In this document: positions 14,717 through 20,910 of the stretch, in pieces | Numbering within the stretch: position 1 is the stretch's first letter | Layout of the letters: the number at the start of each line of letters is the position of its first letter | Assembly: GCA_035534295.1 (NCBI GenBank) | Contig: DATLSE010000048.1 | Coordinates: forward strand, 1-20,910 | Origin: DATKQJ01 sp035534295 | GTDB lineage: Bacteria; Chloroflexota; Dormibacteria; Dormibacterales; Dormibacteraceae | Direction: 5' to 3' | DNA length: 20,910 nt | The notes under the pieces: generated by a model | Database searches by the model: none | The model's input: the letters and a program-made list of their open reading frames with translations, nothing else | What the model was told of the DNA's origin: nothing | Translations under genes and position numbers: made by a program

Positions 14717-15390
14717 CGTCAGATCCGGATCCCAGGTTGCAGGTGGTCGAAGCCGTGCAGCTTCTGTTCACGAGCCAGGTCATGTCACACAGTGGCCACG
14801 GCAACGCTTCCATGCGCGTGGGCGGCGAGGCGGCTGAGCGGATGGTTATCACGGGCACGCCGTTCATACGCCAGCTCGGACCAGAGCACATGGCCCTCAC
14901 CACCTTCGGGGGCGAGGTTGTGGAGGGCGAACTCGACCCAGTGGTGGATGAGATTGTGCTCATGCACGCTGACGTCTACCGCGCCGACCCCCGCATCGGG
15001 TCGGTCATCCACACCCACTCCCCGGCTCTCACCACCTTCGCCATGGCCGGGGAGCGATTGCCCTGCCGCTACGAATCCGCGCTACGCCAAGGCGTGTACG
15101 AGTCCATCCCGGTGGCGGACTGGGCCCCCCGTGGTTCGCCCGAATCGGTGCGCAACATCGTGGATCAGATCCGCGCCCATCCCGGGCTGCCGTGCGTCCT
15201 GCTGGCCAACCACGGACTGCTCGCGTTCAGCGACACCCCTCGGCACGCGGCCCAGGTCATCGTGGCCTTGGAGGAGGCCGCGGTGCTGATGCTGGGGGCG
15301 GCCACGCTGGGAGGCGCACGCGAACTGCCTCCAGGAGCGTTCGAACGAGAGCGTGAACACATGCGCTCGTTCGGATCCAACGCCAATTAG
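14713..15390 (+). CDS. Class II aldolase/adducin-family protein (FucA/AraD-like)
   Basis: A zinc-dependent aldolase-like enzyme of 225 aa, typical for fuculose-phosphate aldolase relatives. Visible elements are SGHGNASMR (27-35), TGTPF (47-51), the acidic residue E80 at the position of the FucA catalytic Glu, zinc ligands H100 and H102 in VIHTHSP, and H167 in LLANHGLLAFS. It probably cleaves or forms a short sugar phosphate or hydroxy acid, or acts as an epimerase or decarboxylase as some members do. The ATG overlaps the OsmC stop and has GGAGG upstream. The stop lies a few bases before the rhodanese start. No sugar kinase or isomerase accompanies it, so a classical fucose, rhamnose or methylthioribose route is not evident. 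Confidence 0.9.
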   Translation: MTSDPDPRLQVVEAVQLLFTSQVMSHSGHGNASMRVGGEAAERMVITGTPFIRQLGPEHMALTTFGGEVVEGELDPVVDEIVLMHADVYRADPRIGSVIHTHSPALTTFAMAGERLPCRYESALRQGVYESIPVADWAPRGSPESVRNIVDQIRAHPGLPCVLLANHGLLAFSDTPRHAAQVIVALEEAAVLMLGAATLGGARELPPGAFEREREHMRSFGSNAN

Positions 15391-15398
15391 GAGCAGTG

Positions 15399-16358
15399 GT
15401 GAACAAGATTTCGAATTCCAAGACGGTGACGAGTCGCGCCGACGACCAGCGTCAACTCCTGGTGTCACTCGAGGAGTTGTCCAGCCTGGATCCGGCGCCA
15501 ATCTGGGTGGACACGCGCCGCGGCGCCGATTACCGGCGCGGGCACTTGCCGGGGGCGATCCACTTCGACAACTTCATTCACGCCAACGAGCACACCTCGC
15601 GCGCCGAGCTGGACGCCCTGGCGGCTAGCTGGATGGCGATGTTCGCTGCCGCCGGCATCCCCCTCGACGCTCCGGTGATCTTCTACGACGCGGGGATGGA
15701 AAACCGCGCCCCACGCCCCGCCTTCATGCTCCGGGCCCTGGGCAACTCTGAGAGCCGGGTCTTGCACGGCGGGATTCGCGCCTGGCGGGAGGCCGGGCGC
15801 CCTCTCAGCACCACTTTAAACTCGCGCCCACCGGGATTCCCCCGAGCCAGACCGCCCCGCCTCGACCAACGCTGGGTGGCCGGAGTCGACGACGTGATAG
15901 ACACCCTGCGTGACGGCTCCGCCCAGCTCCTGGACGTCCGCGACGAGCCCGAGTACCGCGGTCGCCGCCGACTGCAGTGGAATCCGCGGCTGGGCCGGTT
16001 GCCAGGGGCCATCCCGCTCGAGTGGACCGCACTCCTGGAACGCGATTCAAGCACGGCTCAGGGTCCGCTGATCGGATTCAAGCCCGACCATGAGCTGTCC
16101 CAACTGGTGCTCGGGGCGGGACTGTCCGCGGACCTTCCGGTGATCGTCTACTGCCAGAAGAGCCATCGAGCCTGCAACACCTACCTGGCTCTGGAGCGAC
16201 TCGGCTTCCACGACGTCCGCGTTTACGTCGGGTCCTTTCGGGAGTGGTCAAGACGTCCTGAACTACCGATCGAAAGGGAGCCCCGAGAGCCGCTCGGTCA
16301 CGCCGTAACTCCGACCTCAGCCCAGTCCAAGCCCCATTCTGCGAATCCGCAGCCGTAG
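15399..16358 (+). CDS. Two-domain rhodanese-like sulfurtransferase
   Basis: A 319-aa protein with tandem rhodanese folds. The N-terminal domain (about 20-140) has PIWVDTRRGADYRRGHLPGA and VLHGGIRAWREAG but no catalytic cysteine; its loop region reads FYDAGMENRAPRPAF. The C-terminal domain (about 155-290) carries the active-site loop CQKSHRAC, with C252 as sulfur acceptor, followed by YVGSFREWSR. Expected to move sulfane sulfur from thiosulfate, 3-mercaptopyruvate or another donor to a thiol or cyanide; the donor is unknown. The basic CQKSHR loop differs from both CGSGVT-type and CRxGxT-type loops. A Pro/Ser tail (about 290-319) is non-conserved. GTG 15399 is preferred over GTG 15396 because AGGAG (15389-15393) is then five bases away. 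It is the last gene of the symporter operon. Confidence 0.9.
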   Translation: MNKISNSKTVTSRADDQRQLLVSLEELSSLDPAPIWVDTRRGADYRRGHLPGAIHFDNFIHANEHTSRAELDALAASWMAMFAAAGIPLDAPVIFYDAGMENRAPRPAFMLRALGNSESRVLHGGIRAWREAGRPLSTTLNSRPPGFPRARPPRLDQRWVAGVDDVIDTLRDGSAQLLDVRDEPEYRGRRRLQWNPRLGRLPGAIPLEWTALLERDSSTAQGPLIGFKPDHELSQLVLGAGLSADLPVIVYCQKSHRACNTYLALERLGFHDVRVYVGSFREWSRRPELPIEREPREPLGHAVTPTSAQSKPHSANPQP

Positions 16359-16422
16359 CCAGGTTGGGACAGGGCCCAGGCCCGACTCGAGGCGGTGCAT
16401 GATGGTTGCTCCAGCGGCCGGC

Positions 16423-17664
16423 TCAGCCTTGACGTAGATCGTCGATCAGCGGGCGCAGGCTATCTGCCATGCGGCGCTTGAACTCCGGTCGCGAATAACG
16501 CCGGCTGCTGCTCCGGGCGGCCAGCGCCAGCCGTCTGATGAGGCCAGGGTCGTCGATCAGGCGCCGGGTACGCTCCTGCAATTCGTCCAGAGTCCGCCAG
16601 TGAAATCCATCCTCGCCGTCGTGCACCACCTCGAGCTGACCTCCAGCGGCGAGCACTACCGGTACGACCCCGTGACTCATGGCCTCGGCGGTGGTCATGC
16701 CGAAGTGCTCGAGTGCGATCGGGTCCCGGTCGGGATCGATCCCGAATCCGGACGCGTGCCAGTAGATGGACGCGCGCCGATACAGATGCTGGAGATCCTC
16801 ATAGGCAGGCTCTTCGTGAATATGCACCGGGTAGCCGTGCGCCAGGTCCTGCACACGCTCGAAATAGCGCAGGCTGTCTTCATCGCGGTGAACCGAGCCC
16901 GCCAGATGCAGCTCCCAACCGCCGAGGCCAGCGTCGCACATCTGGCGAAAGGCTTGGATCAGGACGTCGTGGCGCTTGGAATGGCCGCCCGAAAAGAAGC
17001 GTCCGACCGACAGGATGACGCGGTCCTTGAGGTCGAAGTCGGGCTCGGCCACGGGAATATCGATGGGCGGAAAGACGAGGTCGGAATCTCGATGCCAGTA
17101 GCGGCGAACCCAGCCGCGCACGTACTCCGAGTAGCAGATCACCTTCTGGAACGATCTCAGATCGTCTCCGACCAGGATCGGACGCAGCAGACGCTCGGGC
17201 AGGGTGTAAATGCGGTACAAGGGCCGCATCACCGACGGGACCCCGGGCGGCGTCGACCCGATGGTGTAGGGAAACTGACACAGGATCACGCTGCGTCGGG
17301 CCCGGGTGAATGCGGGAATGACGTAGACCATGCTGAGCAGGAGGTCGTAGTCTCGGGTGAATCGGACGGCGCGGGCGGAGACGAATAGATCGCGGTAGAG
17401 GCGCAGACGACGGATCGAATTGAGGCGGCGGTGCAGAGTCGTGACGCGGGCGGTGGTTGAGCGCAGATGGATGCCGCTTAGATCCACGGCAAGCATGCGC
17501 TCATACAGCTCTCGATCGGCGGGGGCGGGGCTTACGATCTCAACCCTGACGTCACGGAATGAGTCCCGGATGGCCTCCGCCGCGACAGCCAGGTACTTCT
17601 CTCCGCCCCCCACGGTGGATCCGAAGAACGGTGAATAAAGGCCTACCGAAAGCGGGCGTCCCAC
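16423..17664 (-). CDS. GT4-family glycosyltransferase
   Basis: A GT-B glycosyltransferase of about 413 aa. The N-terminal sequence VGLYSPFFGSTVGGGEKYL (7-25) has the glycine-rich donor/acceptor loop of GT4 enzymes. VILSVGRFFSGGHSKRHDVLI (216-236) starts the C-terminal domain, and LEHFGMTTAEAMSHG holds the E-x7-E pair (E319, E327). No signal peptide or membrane helix is seen, so it probably acts on a lipid-linked or surface glycan precursor at the cytoplasmic face. The frame stays open to 17994, but that extension is out-of-frame overlap with the GT2 gene and reads as Pro/Arg/Gly-rich noise. GTG 17664 puts the start at the first beta strand with a 22-bp overlap. Translation is probably coupled to the GT2 gene. 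It converges with the rhodanese gene. Confidence 0.9.
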   Translation of the reverse strand: MGRPLSVGLYSPFFGSTVGGGEKYLAVAAEAIRDSFRDVRVEIVSPAPADRELYERMLAVDLSGIHLRSTTARVTTLHRRLNSIRRLRLYRDLFVSARAVRFTRDYDLLLSMVYVIPAFTRARRSVILCQFPYTIGSTPPGVPSVMRPLYRIYTLPERLLRPILVGDDLRSFQKVICYSEYVRGWVRRYWHRDSDLVFPPIDIPVAEPDFDLKDRVILSVGRFFSGGHSKRHDVLIQAFRQMCDAGLGGWELHLAGSVHRDEDSLRYFERVQDLAHGYPVHIHEEPAYEDLQHLYRRASIYWHASGFGIDPDRDPIALEHFGMTTAEAMSHGVVPVVLAAGGQLEVVHDGEDGFHWRTLDELQERTRRLIDDPGLIRRLALAARSSSRRYSRPEFKRRMADSLRPLIDDLRQG

Positions 17665-18644
17665 AGCTCTCGGGGGAATAGGAAGCCCTCGATCGCGGAG
17701 TCCGGCACCGCCCGGCGGGAGCGGATGCGAGATCGCTTCAGGAGCATTTCCGGCGTATATCGGGCGAGGGAGAGCAGCACGCGGAGGTGAATTCGGGCTC
17801 GTCCGGACCCCAGATCGGCCCGCGCCAGGGCGGCGGGGGGGCGGCGGAGCCGGCCCCAAACGGTGCGGATGGCGTTCAGCACCGCCGTCCGGGCAAAGCC
17901 CCCGAAAGCCCGGACGACGAAACCCAGAGGGGCATTTTTCAGGATCATGAAGAGGCGGTTGCGATCGACGTGGAAGGTGAACAGGGGCGACCACTCGCCG
18001 CTCGACCCCGCGTGCACGTGATCGACGACAGCCCCCGGCTCGTAGACCACGCGCCAGCCCCGGAGCCGCATCCGCCAGTTGAGATCGGTGTCCTCGTAAT
18101 ACATGAAAAATGTGGGATCGAGGAGGCCTACGTCATCCAGCATCTCGCGCCGATACAGGACGCTGGCGCCGCAGGCGCCGAACACCTCTTCCCTAGTATC
18201 GTACCGACCGTCGTCGGGTTCACCGCTTCCGCGGTCAGCGCCGCTGCCGTCGGTCAAGAGTAGGCAGCCCGCGTTCTGGATCGTGCCTGGCTGGTCGCGA
18301 AACAGCAGCTTGGCCGTGACCGCTCCCACCCTCGGCTCATCTACGGCGGCCTCAACCAGGGCCGTCAGCCAGCCGGGGCGGACCTGGGTGTCGTTGTTGA
18401 GCAGCACAATGTATTGGGCCGTGGCCTTCGAAATGCCGAGATTGTTGCCGGCGGCGAAGCCCAGATTTGCCCCGGCCTCGATCACGCGCACGGACGGGAA
18501 GCGACTGCGAACCAGATCGGGTGAGCCGTCCGAGGAGGCATTGTCCACCAGCAGGACTTCGAATCCCCCATCCAGCACCTGGGCCTCCAGTGCCTTGAGG
18601 CAGGGCTCTAGAAAGCGACCCCCATCGTGGTTCAGCACGATCAC
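17643..18644 (-). CDS. GT2-family glycosyltransferase (rhamnosyltransferase-like)
   Basis: An inverting GT-A glycosyltransferase of about 333 aa. It shows VLLVDNASSDGSPDLV (30-45), the ANLGFAAGNNLGI element (59-71), the metal-binding acidic motif within LLNNDTQVRPGWL (81-93), GACGASVLYRREML (156-169), and FMYYEDTDLNWRMRLRGW, the catalytic-base and ED motif region. It resembles bacterial rhamnosyltransferases of O-antigen and actinobacterial wall assembly. The C-terminal 90 residues are basic and may bind membrane. GTG 18644 is the first canonical start, but it cuts the expected first strand (PLVSVIVLN). The frame is open upstream to 18680, with a GGGGG block seven bases before a GTA codon at 18668. 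It is followed by a coupled GT4 gene and preceded by a strong promoter with a long leader. Confidence 0.92.
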   Translation of the reverse strand: MIVLNHDGGRFLEPCLKALEAQVLDGGFEVLLVDNASSDGSPDLVRSRFPSVRVIEAGANLGFAAGNNLGISKATAQYIVLLNNDTQVRPGWLTALVEAAVDEPRVGAVTAKLLFRDQPGTIQNAGCLLLTDGSGADRGSGEPDDGRYDTREEVFGACGASVLYRREMLDDVGLLDPTFFMYYEDTDLNWRMRLRGWRVVYEPGAVVDHVHAGSSGEWSPLFTFHVDRNRLFMILKNAPLGFVVRAFGGFARTAVLNAIRTVWGRLRRPPAALARADLGSGRARIHLRVLLSLARYTPEMLLKRSRIRSRRAVPDSAIEGFLFPRELWDARFR

Positions 18645-18688
18645 CGATACCAGCGGAGAGTGGTCTACGGCGCTACCCCCTTAGCGAA

Positions 18689-18716
18689 GATCTCGCTCGG
18701 CGCGTGGAGATCTCGA
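18689..18716 (-). repeat. Short direct repeat AGATCTCG with 20-bp spacing
   Basis: AGATCTCG occurs at 18689-18696 and again at 18709-18716, about two helical turns apart, just upstream of the GT2 coding region. It could be a paired protein-binding site in the leader, or chance. The rest of 18681-18957 holds the hairpin, the promoter and the insertion-sequence end, and no credible gene. Confidence 0.3.
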
Positions 18717-18780
18717 CTCAGTCCGCTCAAGGTGCTCGACACGATGCCCACGGAATACTTCAGTGCCTGGACCCAGAACT

Positions 18781-18813
18781 CTACATGTAGCTTCCACAGA
18801 GGTTCCTGTGGAG
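18781..18813 (-). promoter_or_regulatory. Hairpin and palindrome in the GT2 leader
   Basis: TCCACAG (18793-18799) and CTGTGGA (18806-18812) form a perfect seven-pair stem with a six-base loop. Next to it is the 10-bp perfect palindrome CTACATGTAG (18781-18790). AGTTCCA (18812-18818) is also the reverse complement of TGGAACT (18854-18860). No U-run follows, so this does not look like a simple terminator. It falls in the predicted untranslated leader of the GT2-GT4 transcript. Confidence 0.4.
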
Positions 18814-18858
18814 TTCCATGCGTGGACACCTGCCAAAAGTCGCGTACTTACGGTGGAA

Positions 18859-18886
18859 CTTATCCGAGCGGAGCGGAATTTGTCAA
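18859..18886 (-). promoter_or_regulatory. Predicted sigma70-type promoter for the GT2-GT4 pair
   Basis: On the minus strand a perfect TTGACA (18886-18881), a 16-bp spacer and GATAAG (18864-18859). RNA would start near 18852, leaving a leader of about 200 nt before the GT2 gene. The insertion-sequence end begins only about 25 bp upstream of the -35 box. Confidence 0.55.
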
Positions 18887-18910
18887 CCGTCGCACGCCCA
18901 TGGTGTCGGT

Positions 18911-18957
18911 GTTCTGAGAAAACGTCACCCCTAACAGTTCTGTGATTCCGCCACCCC
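18911..18957 (+). mobile_element. Insertion-sequence terminal repeats (ISNCY/IS1202-like left end)
   Basis: Two related 21-bp units sit at 18911-18931 and 18937-18957 with a 26-bp period. Each runs from GTTCTG to CACCCC and they match at 16 of 21 positions. Similar repeated GTTCTGTGA...GTCACCCCTAA blocks are, from memory, found at the ends of ISNCY-type elements, where the transposase binds. A transposase-like reading frame begins directly behind. No matching inverted right end was found within the window. Confidence 0.5.
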
Positions 18958-19062
18958 GTGAATGGAGGCCGGATCACATTGACCGCGTCTGAGCAGCGTC
19001 GTCTTGTCGTCCTCAACCATCTGGCGTCGGGAGCGCTGGTCAACACCAAGGCCACGCAGGCT
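18958..19062 (+). pseudogene. Transposase N-terminal stub, fused in frame to the recombinase
   Basis: The frame from GTG 18958 (or TTG 18979, which has GGAGG ten bases upstream) reads LTASEQRRLVVLNHLASGAL. That resembles the N-terminal helix-turn-helix of ISNCY/IS481-like transposases (the L-T-x-x-E-Q-x-R-L-x-V-L-N-x-x-x-x-G-x-x pattern). Similarity fades after about residue 35 (near VNTKATQ), and none of the DDE catalytic core is present. The same frame continues without a stop into the serine recombinase. The exact junction, near 19055-19065, cannot be fixed by eye. I interpret it as a truncated element. Confidence 0.5.
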
Positions 19063-19110
19063 GGTGGACGAGATAGAGACCGAGTGCCCCGCAGTGCCGC
19101 AATGTTACAT

Positions 19111-20304
19111 ATGCCAGAAGCAGCCGCAATCTACGCTCGGATCTCCGAAGACCGCGGCGGCGACATGCTGGGGGTGAACCGCCAGATTGAGGACTGTCAG
19201 CGCCTCGCCGCCACCAAGGGCTGGCCCGTCGTCGCCACCTACGTGGACGACGACATCAGCGCTTACCGCGGGAAGGTTCGTCCGCAGTACCGCCAGCTCC
19301 TGGAGGACATCCGAGCCGGGACCGTCGATTCGGTCCTGGTCTGGCAACACGACCGGCTCCACCGCAGCCCCCAGGAGCCGGAAGAATTCTTCGAGGTCTG
19401 CGGGAAGCTGGGGGTCACAGACATGGTCACCGTCAGCGGGGACATCGATCTGTCGAGCTACACGGGAATGCTCCAAGCGCGGATCCTTGGAGCCATGTCC
19501 CGGTACGAGAGCGACCAGAAGTCAGCCAGGAACACAAGGAAGCATCAGCAGCTCGCCCAGAGCGGCCACTTAGGCGGACCAGGTCGAGCCTACGGCCACG
19601 ACACCTCGCGCGCCATCATTCCCGCGGGAGCCGCCGTCATCCGGGAAGCCACCCGCAGGGTCCTCGCGGGGAGAGAGCTTTCATTCCGCCGCCAAGGACC
19701 TGAACGCCCGGGAGATACCCACCACTACGGGCAATTCATGGGCCATCACCTGGCTTCGAAAGCTACTCATCAGTCCCAGGCTGTTGGGACTACGGGTCCC
19801 GCGCGGAGAGGTCGTTGGGCCACGCAGATGGGAGCCAATTTTGGAGCACGACGAAGGCGCCAAGGTCACAGCTTTGCTGACCGACACCGCCCGCCGAACG
19901 AATCGGAGCGCTCGGCGCTACCTGATCACCGGCTTCCTGCGCTTCTCCCTCTGCGGCAGCAGGCTCGGCGCCCGGCCCGATACGCGCAAGCGTCGCTGCT
20001 ACGTCTGCATCAGCGGTCCGGGATTGCCCGGATGCGCAAGTCCCGGGATGCTATCGTCTACCAGCTCGAGAACGATCTTCACTACAGGGTCAACCTGGCT
20101 GACGGGGATAGAAACCTGATCCAGGAAGAGCTAAGCGCCCTTTTGGAGCCGCCGCACGACGACGCCACAGAAGGTCGACGAGTCAGCATGCTTGTCCGCA
20201 TTGCACGACGTTCGCCAGCGGCATGGGCCCTGGTCCAGCCAGCAATCGAGACCCTCCTCACAGCCGCGATGAAGACCGCGCTCAGATCCTCCCTGGGTGG
20301 GTAA
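19111..20304 (+). pseudogene. Serine recombinase with two compensating frameshifts
   Basis: From ATG 19111 the first 165 or so residues form a normal serine-recombinase catalytic domain. IYARISEDRGGD contains the nucleophile S12; GVNRQIEDCQRLA, YVDDDISAYRGKVRPQY, LVWQHDRLHRSP and GAMSRYESDQKSAR follow. The recombinase domain starts (IREATRRVLAG) but loses similarity near 19670. The +1-shifted frame then reads the continuation: AAKDLNAREIPTTTGNSWAI, LLISPRLLGLRVPRGEVVGP, WEPILEHDEGAKVTALLTD, RRYLITGFL, and CYVCISGPGLPGC. Near 20030 the original frame resumes (KSRDAIVYQLENDLHYRV) to the stop. The Zn-ribbon also lacks one cysteine (LRFSLCG where LRCxxCG is usual). Likely inactive, unless both indels are sequencing errors. 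No ribosome site precedes ATG 19111. Confidence 0.8.
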
Positions 20305-20564
20305 CCAGCCCAACCGTCATCGTCGGCGCCATCGATTTGCTCAGCCGACGTCCCGGTTCCGGCTCCGCACCGCTCGCATGACCGAACACCAGCCAATTAG
20401 ATCCCGACCGCCACTATCAATCCCTTCGATATCGAAAGTTAGAATGATCGGCATTGGCGCCTCCCGGGCGATTGACTACTGCACGCACACGCCTGTAGCG
20501 CGCACCGCGGGATACAGAGACATTTGGGGTAACGGTTGCCGATCCGACCATGGGGTCATCACCA
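20305..20564. other. Intergenic stretch without recognisable gene
   Basis: About 260 bp between the recombinase stop and the stop of the gene at the right edge. Neither strand has a protein-like frame, and there is no tRNA-like fold or T-loop motif. The only structure seen is the 12-bp perfect palindrome TTCGATATCGAA at 20425-20436. It is a convergent junction, yet no stem followed by a T-run was found. Confidence 0.6.
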
Positions 20565-20910
20565 TTACGTAGCTTCCGCAGCCTGATCCAATTCCGGGGA
20601 CGTCAAAGGCTGTAGGCCGCTGTCGTCTTGCAGTATAGGTAGTGCCCAAAGTAAGATCAGCCCGCCCAGTTCCCCGGCCACGAACGCCGAGCCCCAGAGA
20701 GGAGACGCGTTGTAGTAGAGCTGGAGCGAGACGACGAACATGATCCCCACTGCCGTCGCAGTCCACCATCCGTTATGCAAGCGCAGGAGCAGCCAGGCGG
20801 CCACGATGAGGATCATGAGGTCGTCGAGATGCAAGAACGTGCTGAAAAGCATCGAGCCCACAATCCCGACCACGAGAACCAGGTCTCCCGACCGCCGACG
20901 GTGGCGCCAA
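20565..20910 (-). CDS. C-terminal part of a polytopic membrane protein, possibly a GT87-type glycosyltransferase (5' partial)
   Basis: The minus-strand frame is open from its TAA at 20567-20565 to the right edge, so the gene continues outside. The visible 115 residues hold three or four hydrophobic segments: DLVLVVGIVGSMLFSTF, LMILIVAAWLLLRL, WTATAVGIMFVVSLQLYY and AFVAGELGGLILLWALPIL. A short polar tail (SGLQPLTSPELDQAAEAT) follows. The SMLFSTFLHLDDLMILIVAA stretch resembles the luminal-loop-plus-helix near the C-terminus of GT87/DUF2029 polyprenol-dependent mannosyltransferases (…SP.LH..DL..L…). That is a weak match and the call is tentative. The GTG at 20873 is only an internal codon if the gene is longer, as I believe. 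Confidence 0.5.
   Translation of the reverse strand, partial: WRHRRRSGDLVLVVGIVGSMLFSTFLHLDDLMILIVAAWLLLRLHNGWWTATAVGIMFVVSLQLYYNASPLWGSAFVAGELGGLILLWALPILQDDSGLQPLTSPELDQAAEAT

Noticed and set aside
14713..15390. Methylthioribose (DHAP-shunt) aldolase assignment
   Set aside because: The sulfur context invites it, but no kinase, isomerase or MTA-processing gene is nearby, and the active-site motifs shared with all FucA-like proteins do not discriminate.
16359..16422. Bidirectional terminator between the rhodanese and GT4 genes
   Set aside because: Only short GC stems (GGGCC/GGCCC type) and no T-run on either strand.
17665..17994. Upstream extension of the second GT4 gene
   Set aside because: The 110 codons are Pro/Arg/Gly-rich and overlap the GT2 coding region; the glycosyltransferase fold begins right after GTG 17664.
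18681..19055. 124-codon minus-strand frame across the intergenic region and the transposase stub
   Set aside because: No family resemblance or ribosome site. It covers the predicted promoter and the insertion-sequence end.
19660..20045. Programmed ribosomal frameshifting in the recombinase
   Set aside because: Two opposite shifts would be needed, no slippery heptamer with a downstream structure is evident, and the Zn-ribbon has also lost a cysteine. Decay or sequence error is simpler.
20523..20538. Possible degenerate right end of the insertion sequence (TTTGGGGTAACGGTTG)
   Set aside because: It matches the reverse complement of the left end at about 12 of 16 positions, but the match stops there. 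Too weak to call without a reference element.
20305..20564. tRNA gene serving as an attachment site for the recombinase
   Set aside because: No cloverleaf, GGTTCGAATC-like T-loop or CCA end was found, and no direct repeats were found flanking the recombinase.
1..20910. CRISPR array, toxin-antitoxin pair or anti-phage system
   Set aside because: No regularly spaced direct repeats, Cas-like proteins, or defence-type domain combinations were seen on either strand.

Overview
The window is GC-rich and gene-dense, and it looks like a chromosomal segment of a soil-type Terrabacterial organism. A member of Candidatus Dormibacterota or a related Chloroflexota/Actinomycetota lineage is my best guess. 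The reasons are the high GC, frequent GTG/TTG starts, secreted exoenzymes ending in triplicated LDTR...NVTATD...GYY domains, and a short (about 420 aa) adenosylhomocysteinase rather than the longer actinomycete form. The lineage is an inference and there is no rRNA here to settle it.

Layout: (1) 1-2580, plus strand: a secreted sedolisin-like protease whose true start lies at or beyond the left edge. (2) 8667-2601, minus strand: a tightly packed run GT4 glycosyltransferase, UDP-glucose dehydrogenase, UDP-glucuronate decarboxylase, apt, ahcY, patatin-like lipase. It joins UDP-xylose formation to adenine/S-adenosylhomocysteine recycling. (3) 8698-11466, plus strand, divergent from that run: a secreted GH18-type protein with an Fn3 domain and the same three-fold C-terminal domain as the protease. 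(4) 12253-16358: a GntR/UTRA regulator divergent from an operon encoding a sodium:solute symporter, a small membrane protein, an OsmC-like protein, a class II aldolase and a two-domain rhodanese. Two very short ORFs with good Shine-Dalgarno sequences are interleaved with it. A perfect palindrome and a structured leader lie in the control region. (5) 18644-16423, minus strand: a GT2 and a GT4 glycosyltransferase behind a good sigma70-like promoter and a leader of about 200 nt. (6) 18911-20304: mobile-element debris, made of an insertion-sequence end with 26-bp-period repeats, a transposase N-terminal stub, and a serine recombinase with two compensating frameshifts. (7) The right edge carries the C-terminal end of a membrane protein that may be a GT87-type glycosyltransferase.

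How the genes fit together: regions 2, 5 and 7 suggest surface polysaccharide or glycan synthesis (UDP-sugar supply plus three or four glycosyltransferases). Regions 1 and 3 encode extracellular degradation enzymes sharing one C-terminal module. Region 4 is a self-contained, regulated uptake-and-catabolism cassette whose substrate I cannot identify. It is the best candidate for an undescribed system in this window. All family assignments were made by reading motifs; no database search was run.
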